Positions 1 through 10,895 of a DNA stretch of 64,000 nucleotides are shown one piece after another. The notes under the pieces were generated by a model, which saw nothing but the letters and a program-made list of their open reading frames with translations, was not told the origin of the DNA and made no database searches. A program made the position numbers and the translations under genes. Numbering within the stretch: position 1 is the first letter of the stretch; each line of letters starts with the position of its first letter. Source of the stretch: Sarcocystis neurona (Eukaryota; Apicomplexa; Conoidasida; Eucoccidiorida; Sarcocystidae); the NCBI GenBank assembly GCA_000727475.1, contig KL647295.1:670839-734838 (forward strand). The letters run 5' to 3'.

Positions 1-38
1 CGTCTCTTGCGACGGGAGGGCAGCCTCGCGGGGGCTTT

Positions 39-3000
39 TTGAGTGTCGCTGCTGGTGCAGCGTGTGGAAGCGGAGGTGCCGCTGCAAGCGTGTGCTCAGC
101 CGCTGCGTCCTCCAGAAGTGCTGCTGCAGCAAGGGAAGAAGGAGGCGGAGGCGCGGCAGGAGCGAGCGCCGCCGGTGCAGCAGCAGCAGCGCTGCAGCAG
201 AGGACGCGCTACCCTGCTGCTGCTGGCGAGCGCAGCTACTTCACTTCTTTCGCTGCGTTGAAGGCGCTGCCGCATGCAGCGCTGACGACGTGGCAGTGCG
301 CGTTGCTGCTGGACGAGGAGCAGCGAGTGCGTAGCAGCAAGAGCAACAGCAAGAGCGGCGGCAACAGCAGTAGTAGCAGTAATCGGAGCAGGGAGGGAGC
401 GGAGCGTCAAAAGAGAAACGGCAGCAGCAGCTGCAACAGTGGCAGCAAAGCGACGAAGCAGGGGGACGGCGGGGGTGGCAGGAACTGCAGCGGGGCGAGC
501 AGCAGCAAGGTGAGGAGAAGCACCAGCGGCAGCGACACATGCAGCAGCAGCAGCAAAGGCCGGAGTCGCAGAGAGCAAGCGCGGAAGGGAAGCGCTGCAA
601 AGCGAGGAGCAGATGCGGCGGCATACACAACAGCAACAGAGGAAGAAGACGAGGAGGAAGACGGAAGGGAGGAGGAAGAAGAAGAGGAAGAGGAAGAGGA
701 GGAGGAGGAACGAATTGAGAGCAGCAATGCTGCTCTTCTTGCTGCTGATGTGTGGCCCGGCGCTGTGGTATGCGTCGCGGTCGAAGGCGATGACTTCGAG
801 CTGCATGACGCAGTGGTATTGAACGTGCTGACCGATCCGCCGTGCTGCGCGGCTCGACAGCAGCAGGGACTTGCGTGTTCGTCGAGCGGCAGCAGCAGCA
901 GTGAAGATGAGAGCAGCAGCGGCCGCAGCACGCCTGCTGAGAGCAGCAGCAGCGGCGGCGGCAGCAGCAGCGAGGACAGCGACGAGAGCGGCGACAGCAG
1001 CGAGGACAGCGGCAGTGGCGCGAGCGACAGCAGCCGCAGCAGCAGCAGCACGAAGGGGCTGCCTGCTCGAGATGCAAAGAAAAAGAAGAAAAAGAGGAGG
1101 AGCAAGAGGAGAAGAACGCTGCAGGCGGAGAGCGGGAGCAGCAGCCAAGGGGGACGTAGCATCAGCAGCAGTGCCCTCGGCACCACGAGCAGAAGGTGGA
1201 AAGAAAGCAGCGTGTGCAGCAGCAGCAACAGCGCAGATGCAACCAACAAAGAATCGCAAGGCGCGGATCTTGCTCCCAAGCAGCAACTCCCGCGACAAAA
1301 CGTCGGACGGGGCTCCAGACCGCAGCAGCACACACACCGGGAGCAGCAGCAGCAGTGGCAGCAGCGCGCGCCCCAGGCGCAAGGTGGGCATGTAGACGAA
1401 TCGAGAGAAATGGCTCCGGACCAGCAGCAACAGCAGCAGCTGCAGCCCAAAAAAGAGCAGCACCAAGGTGTCTCGACAGGCGCGCAGCAGCAGGTAGCGG
1501 GGGCAGGACGAGAAAACGGCACATTGCATGTGAAGAGAGAAACAGACGGCGGGGGGTGCGACCAGCAGCAGTACCTGCAGCAGCAGGAGTCAGAAGTGTC
1601 GCAGCCGCATCAGTTCGTAGGAGTAGGGGGGCAGGACGCACCGGCAACGCCGCTGCAAAGAGGGAAGATAGACCTAGACGGCGTGCAGGCGGGGATGTCC
1701 ACGCAGTCCGATGCTGCTGCTCTAGCGGCTCCTCAACAGCGACAAGCAGATGGTCGGCAGAAGGAAGAGCAGCAGAAGCAGCAGGACGCGACACCGGAGC
1801 AGCAGGTACCGCTGGCGAGCGAGCGCAGCAGTGCAACTGAACAGCGAGAGCTGCACGAAGGCTGCGGGGCCGCCGAAGCCGCGGCGTCAGCAGCAGCAGC
1901 CACTGCGGATTGTCTGACTGCCTGCAGAGGAAGGCGAAGAAGTACGAGCCACGCTTGCACTGCAGAGGAAGCCAAACAGCAGGAGTCGCTGCAGCACTCC
2001 CCTCCGCAGCAGTTGCAACAGCAGCGACCTCACCAGCACCGACCGCAGCAACAGCAGCGGCAGCAACAGCACCAGCAGCACACCGTTACTGCAGAGGAGA
2101 GGACGTCGCTTACTGTTCACTCCGTCCGCTGCGGTGTAGATGCCGGAGCGTCAGAGTCAGTCGCTGTGACAGCAGCAGAGGCGTCAAGTGCAGGAACAGC
2201 CGGAGAAGGAGCTGCAGCAGGCGAGCAGGAAGAAGCGAGCGGAAAACAAGAGAAGCTGCAACATACTACGGAACAGCAGCAAGAAATGAGAGAGGCGTGT
2301 GCGGGAGGACCCCCTGCCACTTTTTCTGTCGTGCAGACGGCGATGCTCCCGACGACTGCTCGTGCTGCTTGTCCAGCAGCAGCAGCAGGTTTCACTGGTG
2401 CGTCGGCTCCTGCTGCTCCTGCTGCGGCTTCGTCGGCAGCGAAGGCGGGGGCGGGGGGGAAGAAGAGGAAGAAAGGCGAGCGCGACAGAGAAAAACACCA
2501 GGGCGCTACTGCTGCTGCTGTTGCTGCTGCAGCGGGAAGCAGCCGCGGAGCAGCAGGCAGCAATGCAGAAGAAGCAGGCGCAGAGGATTTGCCTGCAGAT
2601 AAATTAGATGTGAGTACCTGCCTTCGTAGAAGACGTGGCCTCTGTTGCTGCAGCAATCCTGATCATCCGTTTGCCGCTGTTCATTGCTGCTCGCACCACC
2701 AGGGTAGCAGCAGCTGCCCCATCTCAGCTGCGGCGGCCTCACACTCCCCTCGTGGTACTGCAGTTGCTGCGCCTTCTACTGCTGCAGTGGCCGCGGGCGT
2801 CGTGCCTCGTCCTCCTGCGGCTGAGGCGACTATTACTTGCAGTGCTGCTGCTGCTGTGGCGACGCCTGGTGCTATTGCTGCTGCTGCCGGACCGCGCACC
2901 CTCCCTGCTGCTTCTGCCGTAGCTGCTGCCGCGGTCGCTGACCCTGCAGCGCCGATTGCCGCTGCCGCTAGCGTTGTCGTCGCGCCTGCAGGAGTGAGAG

Positions 3001-6000
3001 ATGCTGCTGTTGCGCCTGCCGCTCAGGAGACAGCAGCTGCAGGAGACGGGAGAGCAGCAACAACACCGAAAGAAGAAGCCGGAGGTGCAGCAACAGCGGC
3101 AACAAAACTCGCGGCAGGGGAGGCGGCGATTGCCGAGGCGGAATTGCTGGCAGGCAGTCGAGCAGCCGCTATAGCTACCGACACAGAGAGCATAAGGACA
3201 AGAGGAGAATCAGGAGACGCGCCTACAGCAAACAGAAGAGCAGGAAAAAGTGTCGAGGAAGGCGGCGCAGCAACGACGAGGGAGGAGAGGGCCACAGCAG
3301 CACTGGAGAGGGGAGGAGGCAGCAGGGACAGTCGAGAAGAAGCAGAGAGGGCGCGAACAGCTGCAGGGACAGCAGCAGCAGGGCCAGCAGCAGCAGGGCC
3401 AGCAGCAACAACAGCAGAAGCGAGTGGGGAGGAGGGGAAGCGAGAAGCTATTGTGAAGACGGCGGAGGCTGCAGCAGGTGGTGCTGGGCAAGCAGGAGAC
3501 GTACGAGTGAAACTAGAGGACGGGGAACAACATGCTGAGTGGGGCGGAGAGAGCAACAACAGCAGCAGCAGCAGCACTGCAGCAACACTTTCTACTGCTG
3601 GTAGTGCTGCTGCTGGTGCTGCTGCTGGTGCTGCTGCTGGTGCTGCTCCGGGAAAAAGTAGTGAAGCGGCGTCGTCAAGCAGCAGCAACAGCAGCAGTAT
3701 GTTGGAAGGGACGTGTGGGGTTGCAGTGTTCCCAGACGGCGCTGCTGCATGCGAAGTTCGCTGCAGCAGTACAGCCGTCTACTCCAGCGGTGGCGGAAGT
3801 AGCAGCCAGAGCGACAGCTGCAACAGCAACAGCAGCATTAGCACCACCGTCAGCCGCTGCTGCGGTAGCGACACCAGCCCGAGTGGCAGCAGCAGCAGCA
3901 GTGGCTCGAACTTCAGCAGCGGCGTTGGCAGCAGCAGTCCAACAACAGGCAGCAGCAGCGGCACCGACCGAGACATCCCGAGCAGCAGGAGCAACGGTGT
4001 CGCTGGCCAGGGCATCAAGCAGGAGGTAGAGGAGGAGAAGCAGGGGAAACTCTGCGTTGCAGCAACAGCAGCAGCAGGAAGTGTTGCAGCTGGCGTCAAG
4101 ATGAAGAAGCAGCATGTGCGACGACGTTGTGCCTTAGAGGGACGACGACAGCAGCAGCGCCTGGAGGCGCAGGAGATGTTTTTGTTGCACCAGAAGCAAC
4201 AGCAGCAGCAACCACTTGCGCACCATGTGCACCCCACTTCTGCGAGCGTCCAGCAGCCAGCAACGAGTCGTCGATTGGGAGCCTTACAGCAAGAAGGAGA
4301 GGAAGAAGCAGCAGCTGACGGACAAGAAGAAGGGCGACTCGTCGCAGCAGCAGCAGCACCGAGTGCGACTCATGCTGCAGCAGCAGGAGGAGGAACAGCA
4401 ACAACGGCAGCCGGTGGTGGCCGGGAAGAGGCCTGCGACGAGTCCGGCAATGCGGAAAACGGCAGGACGACGAAGCGGGGATCTGTCGCAGGAGCCAGAA
4501 GAGCTACAGCAGCAGCACTGAAAAAGAAGAGAGGCGTACGCGTTGTGGCAGTGAAGCTGCTCTACTTTGCAGATGAGGCCGTGGAGTGGATCTCCGTCCG
4601 CGTCCTGCGGTACCGGCTGCAGTACGACATCCATCCGCAAGATCCGGCAGTTCGATTAGACGCGCTGCGCAAGCAGTGGGTCTGGGTGATACCGCGGTAC
4701 GTTCCTCCTCTTCCTTCCTACCTGCTGCCGCTGCAGCAGCAGCTGATGGCTTCTCCTGCTGCTGGCGCAATTGCTGCTGGTGCGGGAAGTGGCTGCTTCT
4801 CTTCGTTTGCTGCAACTTCACCTGCATCTTCTTCTTCCTCTTCCTCTTCTTCATTTTTTGGGTCTTCTCTACAGGTGGAACAGCAGCAGCAGCATCACTA
4901 CCAGCAGCTGCTCCTGCAGCAGCAGCATTCCCTGGTGGGAGGGTGGGGTGTGGACGCGCTGCTGCAGCAGCAGCAGCGTTGGCGGTTGGCGGGGGGGCTG
5001 CCTAACGCAGCTGCTGCTCTTGCGGCTGCTGCTTCTTCTTTTTCTTCGCCCCTGCGTGGGGACTGGCATGCAGGAGTAGCAGCAGCAGGAAGAGCAGCAC
5101 CAGGGCTGTCTTCGACTGCCGATGCGGATCCTCCTTCTCCTGCAGCGGCACAAACCGGCTGCTGCTACTACCCCCGCGCATGTATCCATACGACACTGTC
5201 ACGATTTCTTCGTGTGGCCCCGGCGAACGCGGCTGCTGCGCGCTGCACCCTGTGGTATATTCCGGTGGCTATACAGCTGCACCCTGCCTGCCTGCCTCTC
5301 TTCCAGCGCATCTCTGGCCAGCGTCTGAGCAGCGACACCTGTAGCAGCCGCAGCAGCTGTGAGGGCAACTACTGGGGGAGTAGCCAGACCCCGCCGACCG
5401 ACGTCGGTATTCGGGGACGGAGCAGCAACACCAGCAGCCGGCATTCATGCAAGAGAATCAGCCGTCTCTTGAGCGGTGGTGCCACCAGTAGCAGCAGAGG
5501 CCGCAGCAGCTCCAGCAGCAGCAGCAGTGGCCCCGGGAGCGCCAGCCACAGCAGTTCAGGAGGCAGCAGTCCGTTCGCACTCGCGGCCGCAGCTGCGCAG
5601 CAGCACGACGTCCAGCAACATGACATGGGCCAGCTGCAGAAACAGCGTCACGGCCCTCCGCAGCCACAACAGGAAGAACAGCAGCACGAGCAATCACAGG
5701 AAGGGACGGAGCAGCGCAGCAGCGTCAGTCCGGGCTCTACCCACTACGCAAAGAAGGCGGCAGGAGGGGCTTCCGGCGGGGATGAGCAGCAGCTCGTACG
5801 CAGCAGAGGATCGTACGGCAGCGGCACCACGAAGAAAAGCGCAGCAGCAGCAGCAGGAACATCCGCAGGAACCACCGTAGCAGTAGCGGAAGGGGGAGGC
5901 GGAAGAGAGGGGAAAGAAGCGGTGGAACGACCGCGACCGCAGAAGACGTCGAGGCGTGGCAACGCCCAGCAAGACGAAGAAGAAGGAGACGCGCAAGAGC

Positions 6001-7601
6001 CCCTTTATTTTGCTCCGACCGTATGCAAATTTTTACAGCCAGACTTAGATACACGTGCCTTGCTGCTGCAGAATAGCTGGATATATAGGTGGCCCTCTCT
6101 CGCCTATTGCGCCCCCCAGTCTCCAAGTGCTGCTACTGTTGCCGCGGCACTGGCCGCTGCTGCTGCTGCTGTCACTGCGGACTCCGGCTGCAACTACGCG
6201 CACAGGAGCGCGGCGAGCTTTCCTCCTGGAAGAAGCATCGCTGCAGCAGACGTGGTGCTGCTCCAGCAAGACAACGCGGCAGGCTACCCAGCTACTGCCG
6301 CTGTTGCTGCTGCTGCCGCAGCAGCAACAGGTGGCGGCGGGACTGTTGCAGGGACAGCGCGAGAACGAGGAGGGAAGGGGAGTGCTGCTGCTTGCCAGAG
6401 CAAGCGCGCGAGAGTTAGCAGCGGCAGCGCCACGAGCAGCAGCGGCGTCACTGGCGACAGCAGCGTGGACGCAGGTCGCAGTCGCAGTTCTGCTGCCGCT
6501 GCTGTTGCGCACCCCTGCGATGATGTCGGCTGCAGAGCTGTTGCAAAAGGTTCCCGCTCTGCTGCTCCATCATCGGCAGCAGCGCTGCAGCAGCAGCAGG
6601 ACGCGAGCAGCAGCAGTAGTCGTGCTGCAGCAACAGGAAGACTGCAACAGTCCGAGGGAACCAACAGCAGCCGCGCAGCTGCAGCAGCAGCAGGAGGCAG
6701 TAAGTGTCCGGTCGAAGAGGCGCAACAGCAGCATCAACGGCAGCTGCGAGGGGGAGGAGGCGCAGGGAGTACGGAGACGCAGAGCCACAACAAGTCGAAG
6801 AACGGTGCTGCTGCGACAGGAGGTACCCTGCAGGAGCACCAGCAGCAGGAGGAGACCCAGCAAGAGCAACAACAGCAGCAACAGGCTGTTTCACACGGCA
6901 GGTTCAAACGAACTTCTCTTCGAGTCGAAACGCGCAGTGCTTCAGTTTTTGCCGCGGGATCTCATCGGCTGCAGCAACACCAGCAATATCAACAGCAGCG
7001 TGAACCAGAAGCAACATGCGAAGGCGGCGGTGGGGCGACAGCGTCGCTGCGACCAGCGTCCGGGGCTGCAACAGGTGCAGCACCCGGTGTGACCTTGGAG
7101 GGGGATGGAGCCTCAGGTGCTGCGGATATGGAGTCAAATCCAGCGCTGCAAGTAGAGTCAGCAGCAGCAGCAGTGGCGGATGGCAGCAGCAGCAGCATCT
7201 CTCGCGCAGGCGAGACGACAGCGAGCAACCGAGGCGGGGCAGCAACAGCAGCAGCAGGAGGGGCGACTGGTGCTGCTGCATGCGGAGGGGGAGGAAGCAG
7301 CAGTAGCAGCAGCATCGGTAGGCGAGTGCGGCTGGCCAGCAACCTCTTGCCGTCGCTTCCTGTTCTGCGCAGCAGCGGCGGGGCTTCTTCACCCAAAGCG
7401 AACACGCTGCAGCAGCTGCTGCTGCAGTCGCTGCCGGCGCAAGAGGGCGAGCAGCAGCAGCAAGCAGCAGGCAGCAGCAACAGCAGCGCCGTCTGCAGCC
7501 CAAGGGAAGAGGGCAGCAGGAGCCCCCTTCCAGTTGCAGAGTGGAGCCAGCTGAGGTGGGAGGACTCTAGCGAAGAGGACCTGCACCAGGCAGTTCTCTG
7601 A
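39..7601 (+). CDS. Giant low-complexity protein with globular islands, 5' partial, function unknown
   Basis: A frame of about 2520 codons is open from the left edge. Its first in-frame ATG is only at 1410, so the real start is probably upstream or in another exon. Most of it is Gln, Ala, Ser and Glu runs from CAG, GCA, AGC and GAG triplets. Islands without repeats interrupt this and argue for real coding: one near 748-840 (containing WPGAVVCVAVEGDDFELHDA), one near 4530-4700 (containing DEAVEWISVRVLRYRLQYD), one near 5170-5330 (containing RCTLWYIPVAIQLHPACLPL) and one near 6000-6110 (containing FAPTVCKFLQPDLDTRALLL). A GTGAGT donor at 2610 and a CAG acceptor ending at 3026 are both in phase 0. 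They would remove a segment whose CTG-biased composition differs from its surroundings. A very good acceptor ends at 4874 after a long pyrimidine tract, so further introns are likely. I recognise no domain. The coding strand is well supported, the exact gene model is not. Confidence 0.6.
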   Translation: MSVAAGAACGSGGAAASVCSAAASSRSAAAAREEGGGGAAGASAAGAAAAALQQRTRYPAAAGERSYFTSFAALKALPHAALTTWQCALLLDEEQRVRSSKSNSKSGGNSSSSSNRSREGAERQKRNGSSSCNSGSKATKQGDGGGGRNCSGASSSKVRRSTSGSDTCSSSSKGRSRREQARKGSAAKRGADAAAYTTATEEEDEEEDGREEEEEEEEEEEEEERIESSNAALLAADVWPGAVVCVAVEGDDFELHDAVVLNVLTDPPCCAARQQQGLACSSSGSSSSEDESSSGRSTPAESSSSGGGSSSEDSDESGDSSEDSGSGASDSSRSSSSTKGLPARDAKKKKKKRRSKRRRTLQAESGSSSQGGRSISSSALGTTSRRWKESSVCSSSNSADATNKESQGADLAPKQQLPRQNVGRGSRPQQHTHREQQQQWQQRAPQAQGGHVDESREMAPDQQQQQQLQPKKEQHQGVSTGAQQQVAGAGRENGTLHVKRETDGGGCDQQQYLQQQESEVSQPHQFVGVGGQDAPATPLQRGKIDLDGVQAGMSTQSDAAALAAPQQRQADGRQKEEQQKQQDATPEQQVPLASERSSATEQRELHEGCGAAEAAASAAAATADCLTACRGRRRSTSHACTAEEAKQQESLQHSPPQQLQQQRPHQHRPQQQQRQQQHQQHTVTAEERTSLTVHSVRCGVDAGASESVAVTAAEASSAGTAGEGAAAGEQEEASGKQEKLQHTTEQQQEMREACAGGPPATFSVVQTAMLPTTARAACPAAAAGFTGASAPAAPAAASSAAKAGAGGKKRKKGERDREKHQGATAAAVAAAAGSSRGAAGSNAEEAGAEDLPADKLDVSTCLRRRRGLCCCSNPDHPFAAVHCCSHHQGSSSCPISAAAASHSPRGTAVAAPSTAAVAAGVVPRPPAAEATITCSAAAAVATPGAIAAAAGPRTLPAASAVAAAAVADPAAPIAAAASVVVAPAGVRDAAVAPAAQETAAAGDGRAATTPKEEAGGAATAATKLAAGEAAIAEAELLAGSRAAAIATDTESIRTRGESGDAPTANRRAGKSVEEGGAATTREERATAALERGGGSRDSREEAERARTAAGTAAAGPAAAGPAATTAEASGEEGKREAIVKTAEAAAGGAGQAGDVRVKLEDGEQHAEWGGESNNSSSSSTAATLSTAGSAAAGAAAGAAAGAAPGKSSEAASSSSSNSSSMLEGTCGVAVFPDGAAACEVRCSSTAVYSSGGGSSSQSDSCNSNSSISTTVSRCCGSDTSPSGSSSSSGSNFSSGVGSSSPTTGSSSGTDRDIPSSRSNGVAGQGIKQEVEEEKQGKLCVAATAAAGSVAAGVKMKKQHVRRRCALEGRRQQQRLEAQEMFLLHQKQQQQQPLAHHVHPTSASVQQPATSRRLGALQQEGEEEAAADGQEEGRLVAAAAAPSATHAAAAGGGTATTAAGGGREEACDESGNAENGRTTKRGSVAGARRATAAALKKKRGVRVVAVKLLYFADEAVEWISVRVLRYRLQYDIHPQDPAVRLDALRKQWVWVIPRYVPPLPSYLLPLQQQLMASPAAGAIAAGAGSGCFSSFAATSPASSSSSSSSSFFGSSLQVEQQQQHHYQQLLLQQQHSLVGGWGVDALLQQQQRWRLAGGLPNAAAALAAAASSFSSPLRGDWHAGVAAAGRAAPGLSSTADADPPSPAAAQTGCCYYPRACIHTTLSRFLRVAPANAAAARCTLWYIPVAIQLHPACLPLFQRISGQRLSSDTCSSRSSCEGNYWGSSQTPPTDVGIRGRSSNTSSRHSCKRISRLLSGGATSSSRGRSSSSSSSSGPGSASHSSSGGSSPFALAAAAAQQHDVQQHDMGQLQKQRHGPPQPQQEEQQHEQSQEGTEQRSSVSPGSTHYAKKAAGGASGGDEQQLVRSRGSYGSGTTKKSAAAAAGTSAGTTVAVAEGGGGREGKEAVERPRPQKTSRRGNAQQDEEEGDAQEPLYFAPTVCKFLQPDLDTRALLLQNSWIYRWPSLAYCAPQSPSAATVAAALAAAAAAVTADSGCNYAHRSAASFPPGRSIAAADVVLLQQDNAAGYPATAAVAAAAAAATGGGGTVAGTARERGGKGSAAACQSKRARVSSGSATSSSGVTGDSSVDAGRSRSSAAAAVAHPCDDVGCRAVAKGSRSAAPSSAAALQQQQDASSSSSRAAATGRLQQSEGTNSSRAAAAAAGGSKCPVEEAQQQHQRQLRGGGGAGSTETQSHNKSKNGAAATGGTLQEHQQQEETQQEQQQQQQAVSHGRFKRTSLRVETRSASVFAAGSHRLQQHQQYQQQREPEATCEGGGGATASLRPASGAATGAAPGVTLEGDGASGAADMESNPALQVESAAAAVADGSSSSISRAGETTASNRGGAATAAAGGATGAAACGGGGSSSSSSIGRRVRLASNLLPSLPVLRSSGGASSPKANTLQQLLLQSLPAQEGEQQQQAAGSSNSSAVCSPREEGSRSPLPVAEWSQLRWEDSSEEDLHQAVL

Positions 7602-10391
7602 CTCTTCTCTGTTCCTACCGCTGCGACTGACGCACAAGCCTTTGGCAGCAGCAAGCAGCAGCCGGCCAAAACAGCGACGCAACAGCCAGACGCAGCAGCA
7701 GCCCCACCGCCACCGCCGACCGCGCGGCCTACGTCGGAGAGCCACACTCGCCTCAACCACCATCACGAACGTCTGCTCCTCCTTGTGGACTGGCGTGAAT
7801 TGAGAAGAACGATGGCGTATTTAAAGGGCACATACGCAAGCGTTTCTGGGCACACACATACTTCCTCTCTCCTCGTTAGGGATCTATCTCTATGGGGGGA
7901 AGTATACTTCCTGAGACAACCTTGTGCGCATGCATGCACATATATATATATATATGTACTCTGTTCCCATACACCTGTGCTGCTGCGTGTCTACGGGGAG
8001 CTCTGGGCGCGGGGACGCTCCCGCTCGTAAACACCCACTCCGCACATACCTCTGTGGCAACGTACGTCTTCTACACATCCATAGATGTAGACTATTACTG
8101 CACTTTATATATATAGAGGTAGGTGCGTGCATTACTGCTTGTACATATATATATATATATACATGTTGGGTTCTGCAGTGCGAGAGATATTAGCACGGCG
8201 TTGATAAGGTATGTGAGCGTAGAGAAGAGTGTGTTTTGGTTGCAGATGCTTAAGGGATGTCGCTGGGGGGGGGCAAGGCCCAGCACTTTTGTTGACGTCG
8301 TTTCTTCCCGAGGTGCTGACCCGCACACGCTCACGTCGTTCTCCTCTTAGTCTTCTTCGAGCCGTTCTTCGGGGAGACGGCCGGGCGTCACTCACGTCGG
8401 GACATTGGGTGGGATTTCCTGACCAGCCACACGTGCTGGGGGGTGTATGTTTCAAAACTTTCCCTTTTGGACGTTATTATTCATACGTACATGTATATAC
8501 ACATAATTATTCATCCGTACATATAAATATGTATATATACAATATGTATATATACATAATTATTCATCCGTACATGTACATCTATATATTTATGTATATA
8601 TACATGTATATATACATAAGTATTCATTCGTCCATATCTATATATATATGTACGAGTATTCCTCCGTACATATGTATGTATATATTTATGTATAGACACA
8701 TAATCATTCATCCGTATACATATCCATATATGTATATATATTTGGACACATTGTTTTCAATGGTAGGTCACTGGGATTGGAGCTCGCAACTGCTGTGGCT
8801 GTTGTGTGCGTTTGTTTAGTTGAAGATATACGTGCGCTCGTGTGTGAGTGTGAGTGTGTGTAAATGCGCTCAGACATTTTTGTGTAGCGATGTTTTTGTA
8901 GACACAAATCTTATGTGCGTGTAAATGTAAAAGTATATATTCGATATCCAGAGTCGAGAACCTCTGTATGTGTGTGTATACGCACGTTCATGTGTGTGCA
9001 AGTCGAGTTGAAAACATATCCATATATACGTGTATGCATTTGTAGTTGTATGGAGGGAGGTCGGTCGTGTCGTGGTGGTGGTGGGTCGCGAGCATGTGTT
9101 TCTCGCGCTCTATCGCGTCGTCGTAGCAGCCAGCTGCCTCCGTACTGGAGCGACTTGCTGTTGATGCGACTTTCTAGGGGGTCGACGTCTGAACTTGTTC
9201 TCAGAAATATACTCCACCTCTTTCTGTAGAGAGTAGATGTCGAAGACGCTTGTTCACTGTTCCTCTTTTATGAGAGTCTAAGGACACACGGCAGTCTGCG
9301 CCTGCATCGACGCCGTGGCATTTATCTGTATGCATGACTACTGGGACCGGCTCAAGGATGTGTGGCGGGACGTCACGAGTCGCCTGTCTTGGGGTGCCGT
9401 GTCCCTGCTTCCCGGAAAAATTTCTCTTCCTTTCGACGTTGTCGCGAGGCCGCCTTCAGAAAAAGAAAGCAACGCAGCTTTCAACTGAATTGGCGGCGCA
9501 CACGGGACACACTTTTATTACCAGCATCACGCCCCGAGAAGGGCAGCCTTCCACATTTACCTTCTTTTCGTCAGAGTGCTTCGTGCAGAAAGGCTAAACT
9601 TAAGAACTGCGAGCACGGACTTCTAAACGGGTCGCTGTTCGACTCTCGCGTCAGCCCAACACAGATACACAGAAGGCCACACCCGTCAGGAGAACACACG
9701 TATGTGTCTGTGTGTGTGTACATATACATAGAGACAAGGATGTATGTCTCCTTGCACACGGAAAATCCATCCTTTCACCACGAGACTTCTGTGCGGCGGC
9801 GCTGGCGCAGGTCATTCCCACGTGCGGACTGCTGTTGACAAGAATAATAGGGAAGGTCCATGCTACTCCTGAGACACACAGTACGCGGTAACACCTGAGA
9901 CCGTGAGAGCTGTAGTCTACCGGTGAGGGCGAGTGCTTGTATACACATGTGCAGACGTGCGTACACAAAGGTGGAAAGTTCGTTAAAATACCGCTTTTGA
10001 CCCGGACTGTTCTGCGCTGCCGAGCTCGCACACATTAACGATTGCGGGTGAGAGCAGCAATGCGAACAAGAGTGTGTCTTGCTGCCTCGTGCAGCATATA
10101 GCAGCATTTGGAAGGCCTGCGAACGCTGCCAAGACGCATACGCCGCTAAGGCCTTTTTACACTGGCACAAAGACCAAGGACGTGTAATAATATTTTGGCG
10201 TGAAAGAGACCAGGGTGGTGAAAAGTGCTCTGCTGACACGTGGAGTACGAGTGCTGGTCGTAGTAGTAGTAGTAGTAGTGGTAACAGTGACTGACTGCAC
10301 TCCCTGCTAGGGAAATGGAAGCTGTAGTAGCAGCGATAGTACACTCGTTCTACCAGTGTCTTCACAGATGGCATAGGGGAGACCGGTGTGA
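7602..10391. other. Intergenic stretch with microsatellites
   Basis: After the stop at 7601 there is a CAG-containing tail to about 7760. TA, CA and GT dinucleotide tracts follow (around 7935-7960, 8105-8165, 8470-8760, 9690-9740), with a short TAG-type triplet run near 10260-10280. I see no convincing exon, RNA gene or mobile element. A TGCATGCA octamer lies at 7931-7938. Confidence 0.5.
8481..8750. repeat. Degenerate TA-rich tandem array with TCATCCGTAC core
   Basis: The core TCATCCGTAC, or a one- to two-base variant, recurs at 8481, 8511, 8564, 8624, 8660 and 8708. The copies are separated by ATATAT/GTATAT spacers, so this is a diverged tandem array with units of about 30-60 bp rather than simple dinucleotide sequence. 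Confidence 0.7.
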
Positions 10392-10895
10392 GGGGAGAGG
10401 AAGAACGGTTTCTACGATTCGTCTGTGACGAAAAACCTGCCCAACACTGAAAATTCTGCTGCTTCACGAGAAGTACTGCGCTTGCTCGACAGCAGGCTTC
10501 TTTCTCCTGAAGAACTGCAGACCCAGGGGCAGCAGCAGGGGGACTACTTCACTGCCTACAGGTGAGACGTTACGTTCTGTGTCGGATGTTGCCTAATACA
10601 TTCGCAGGACGACTGTGTCTCCTCCTTGCACTGATCACGCAGGCGCCGGAACACCCGGTGCTCAACTAGCCGTGGTAACGTGATAAGTGGGTGCTCATCA
10701 ACGGCAACAACAGCAGCCGACATAGCAGCAGCAGCGATAACAGGAGCTGAGAATCTCTGTGTAGTAGCGCCAGCTCCAGCTCTTTCACGACTACGCTTCC
10801 CGGAGCAGCTGTGTGGAGGCCCTCACCGTATTCACAATCAGTCGCGTCATCGTCTTGCAAGGTGCACCCGCGACAGCAGCATTTACGATACCTAA
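10392..10895 (+). CDS. Candidate two-exon gene fragment, unknown function
   Basis: Exon 10392-10561 reads a non-repetitive stretch (contains EVLRLLDSRLLSPEELQTQG) and stops at a GTGAGA donor. An acceptor, ATCACGCAG, ends at 10642. Joining 10561 to 10643 keeps the frame (split codon AG/G) and the product continues to a TAA at 10893-10895. The implied intron is 81 bp. A stop lies just upstream of the first exon, so the 5' end needs another exon. No domain is recognised. The composition and the phase match are the only support. Confidence 0.35.

Noticed and set aside
96..1529. Long minus-strand frames opposite the giant + frame, Leu/Cys/Arg-rich
   Set aside because: They are the complements of CAG and GAG triplets. 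All islands with ordered composition read on the + strand.
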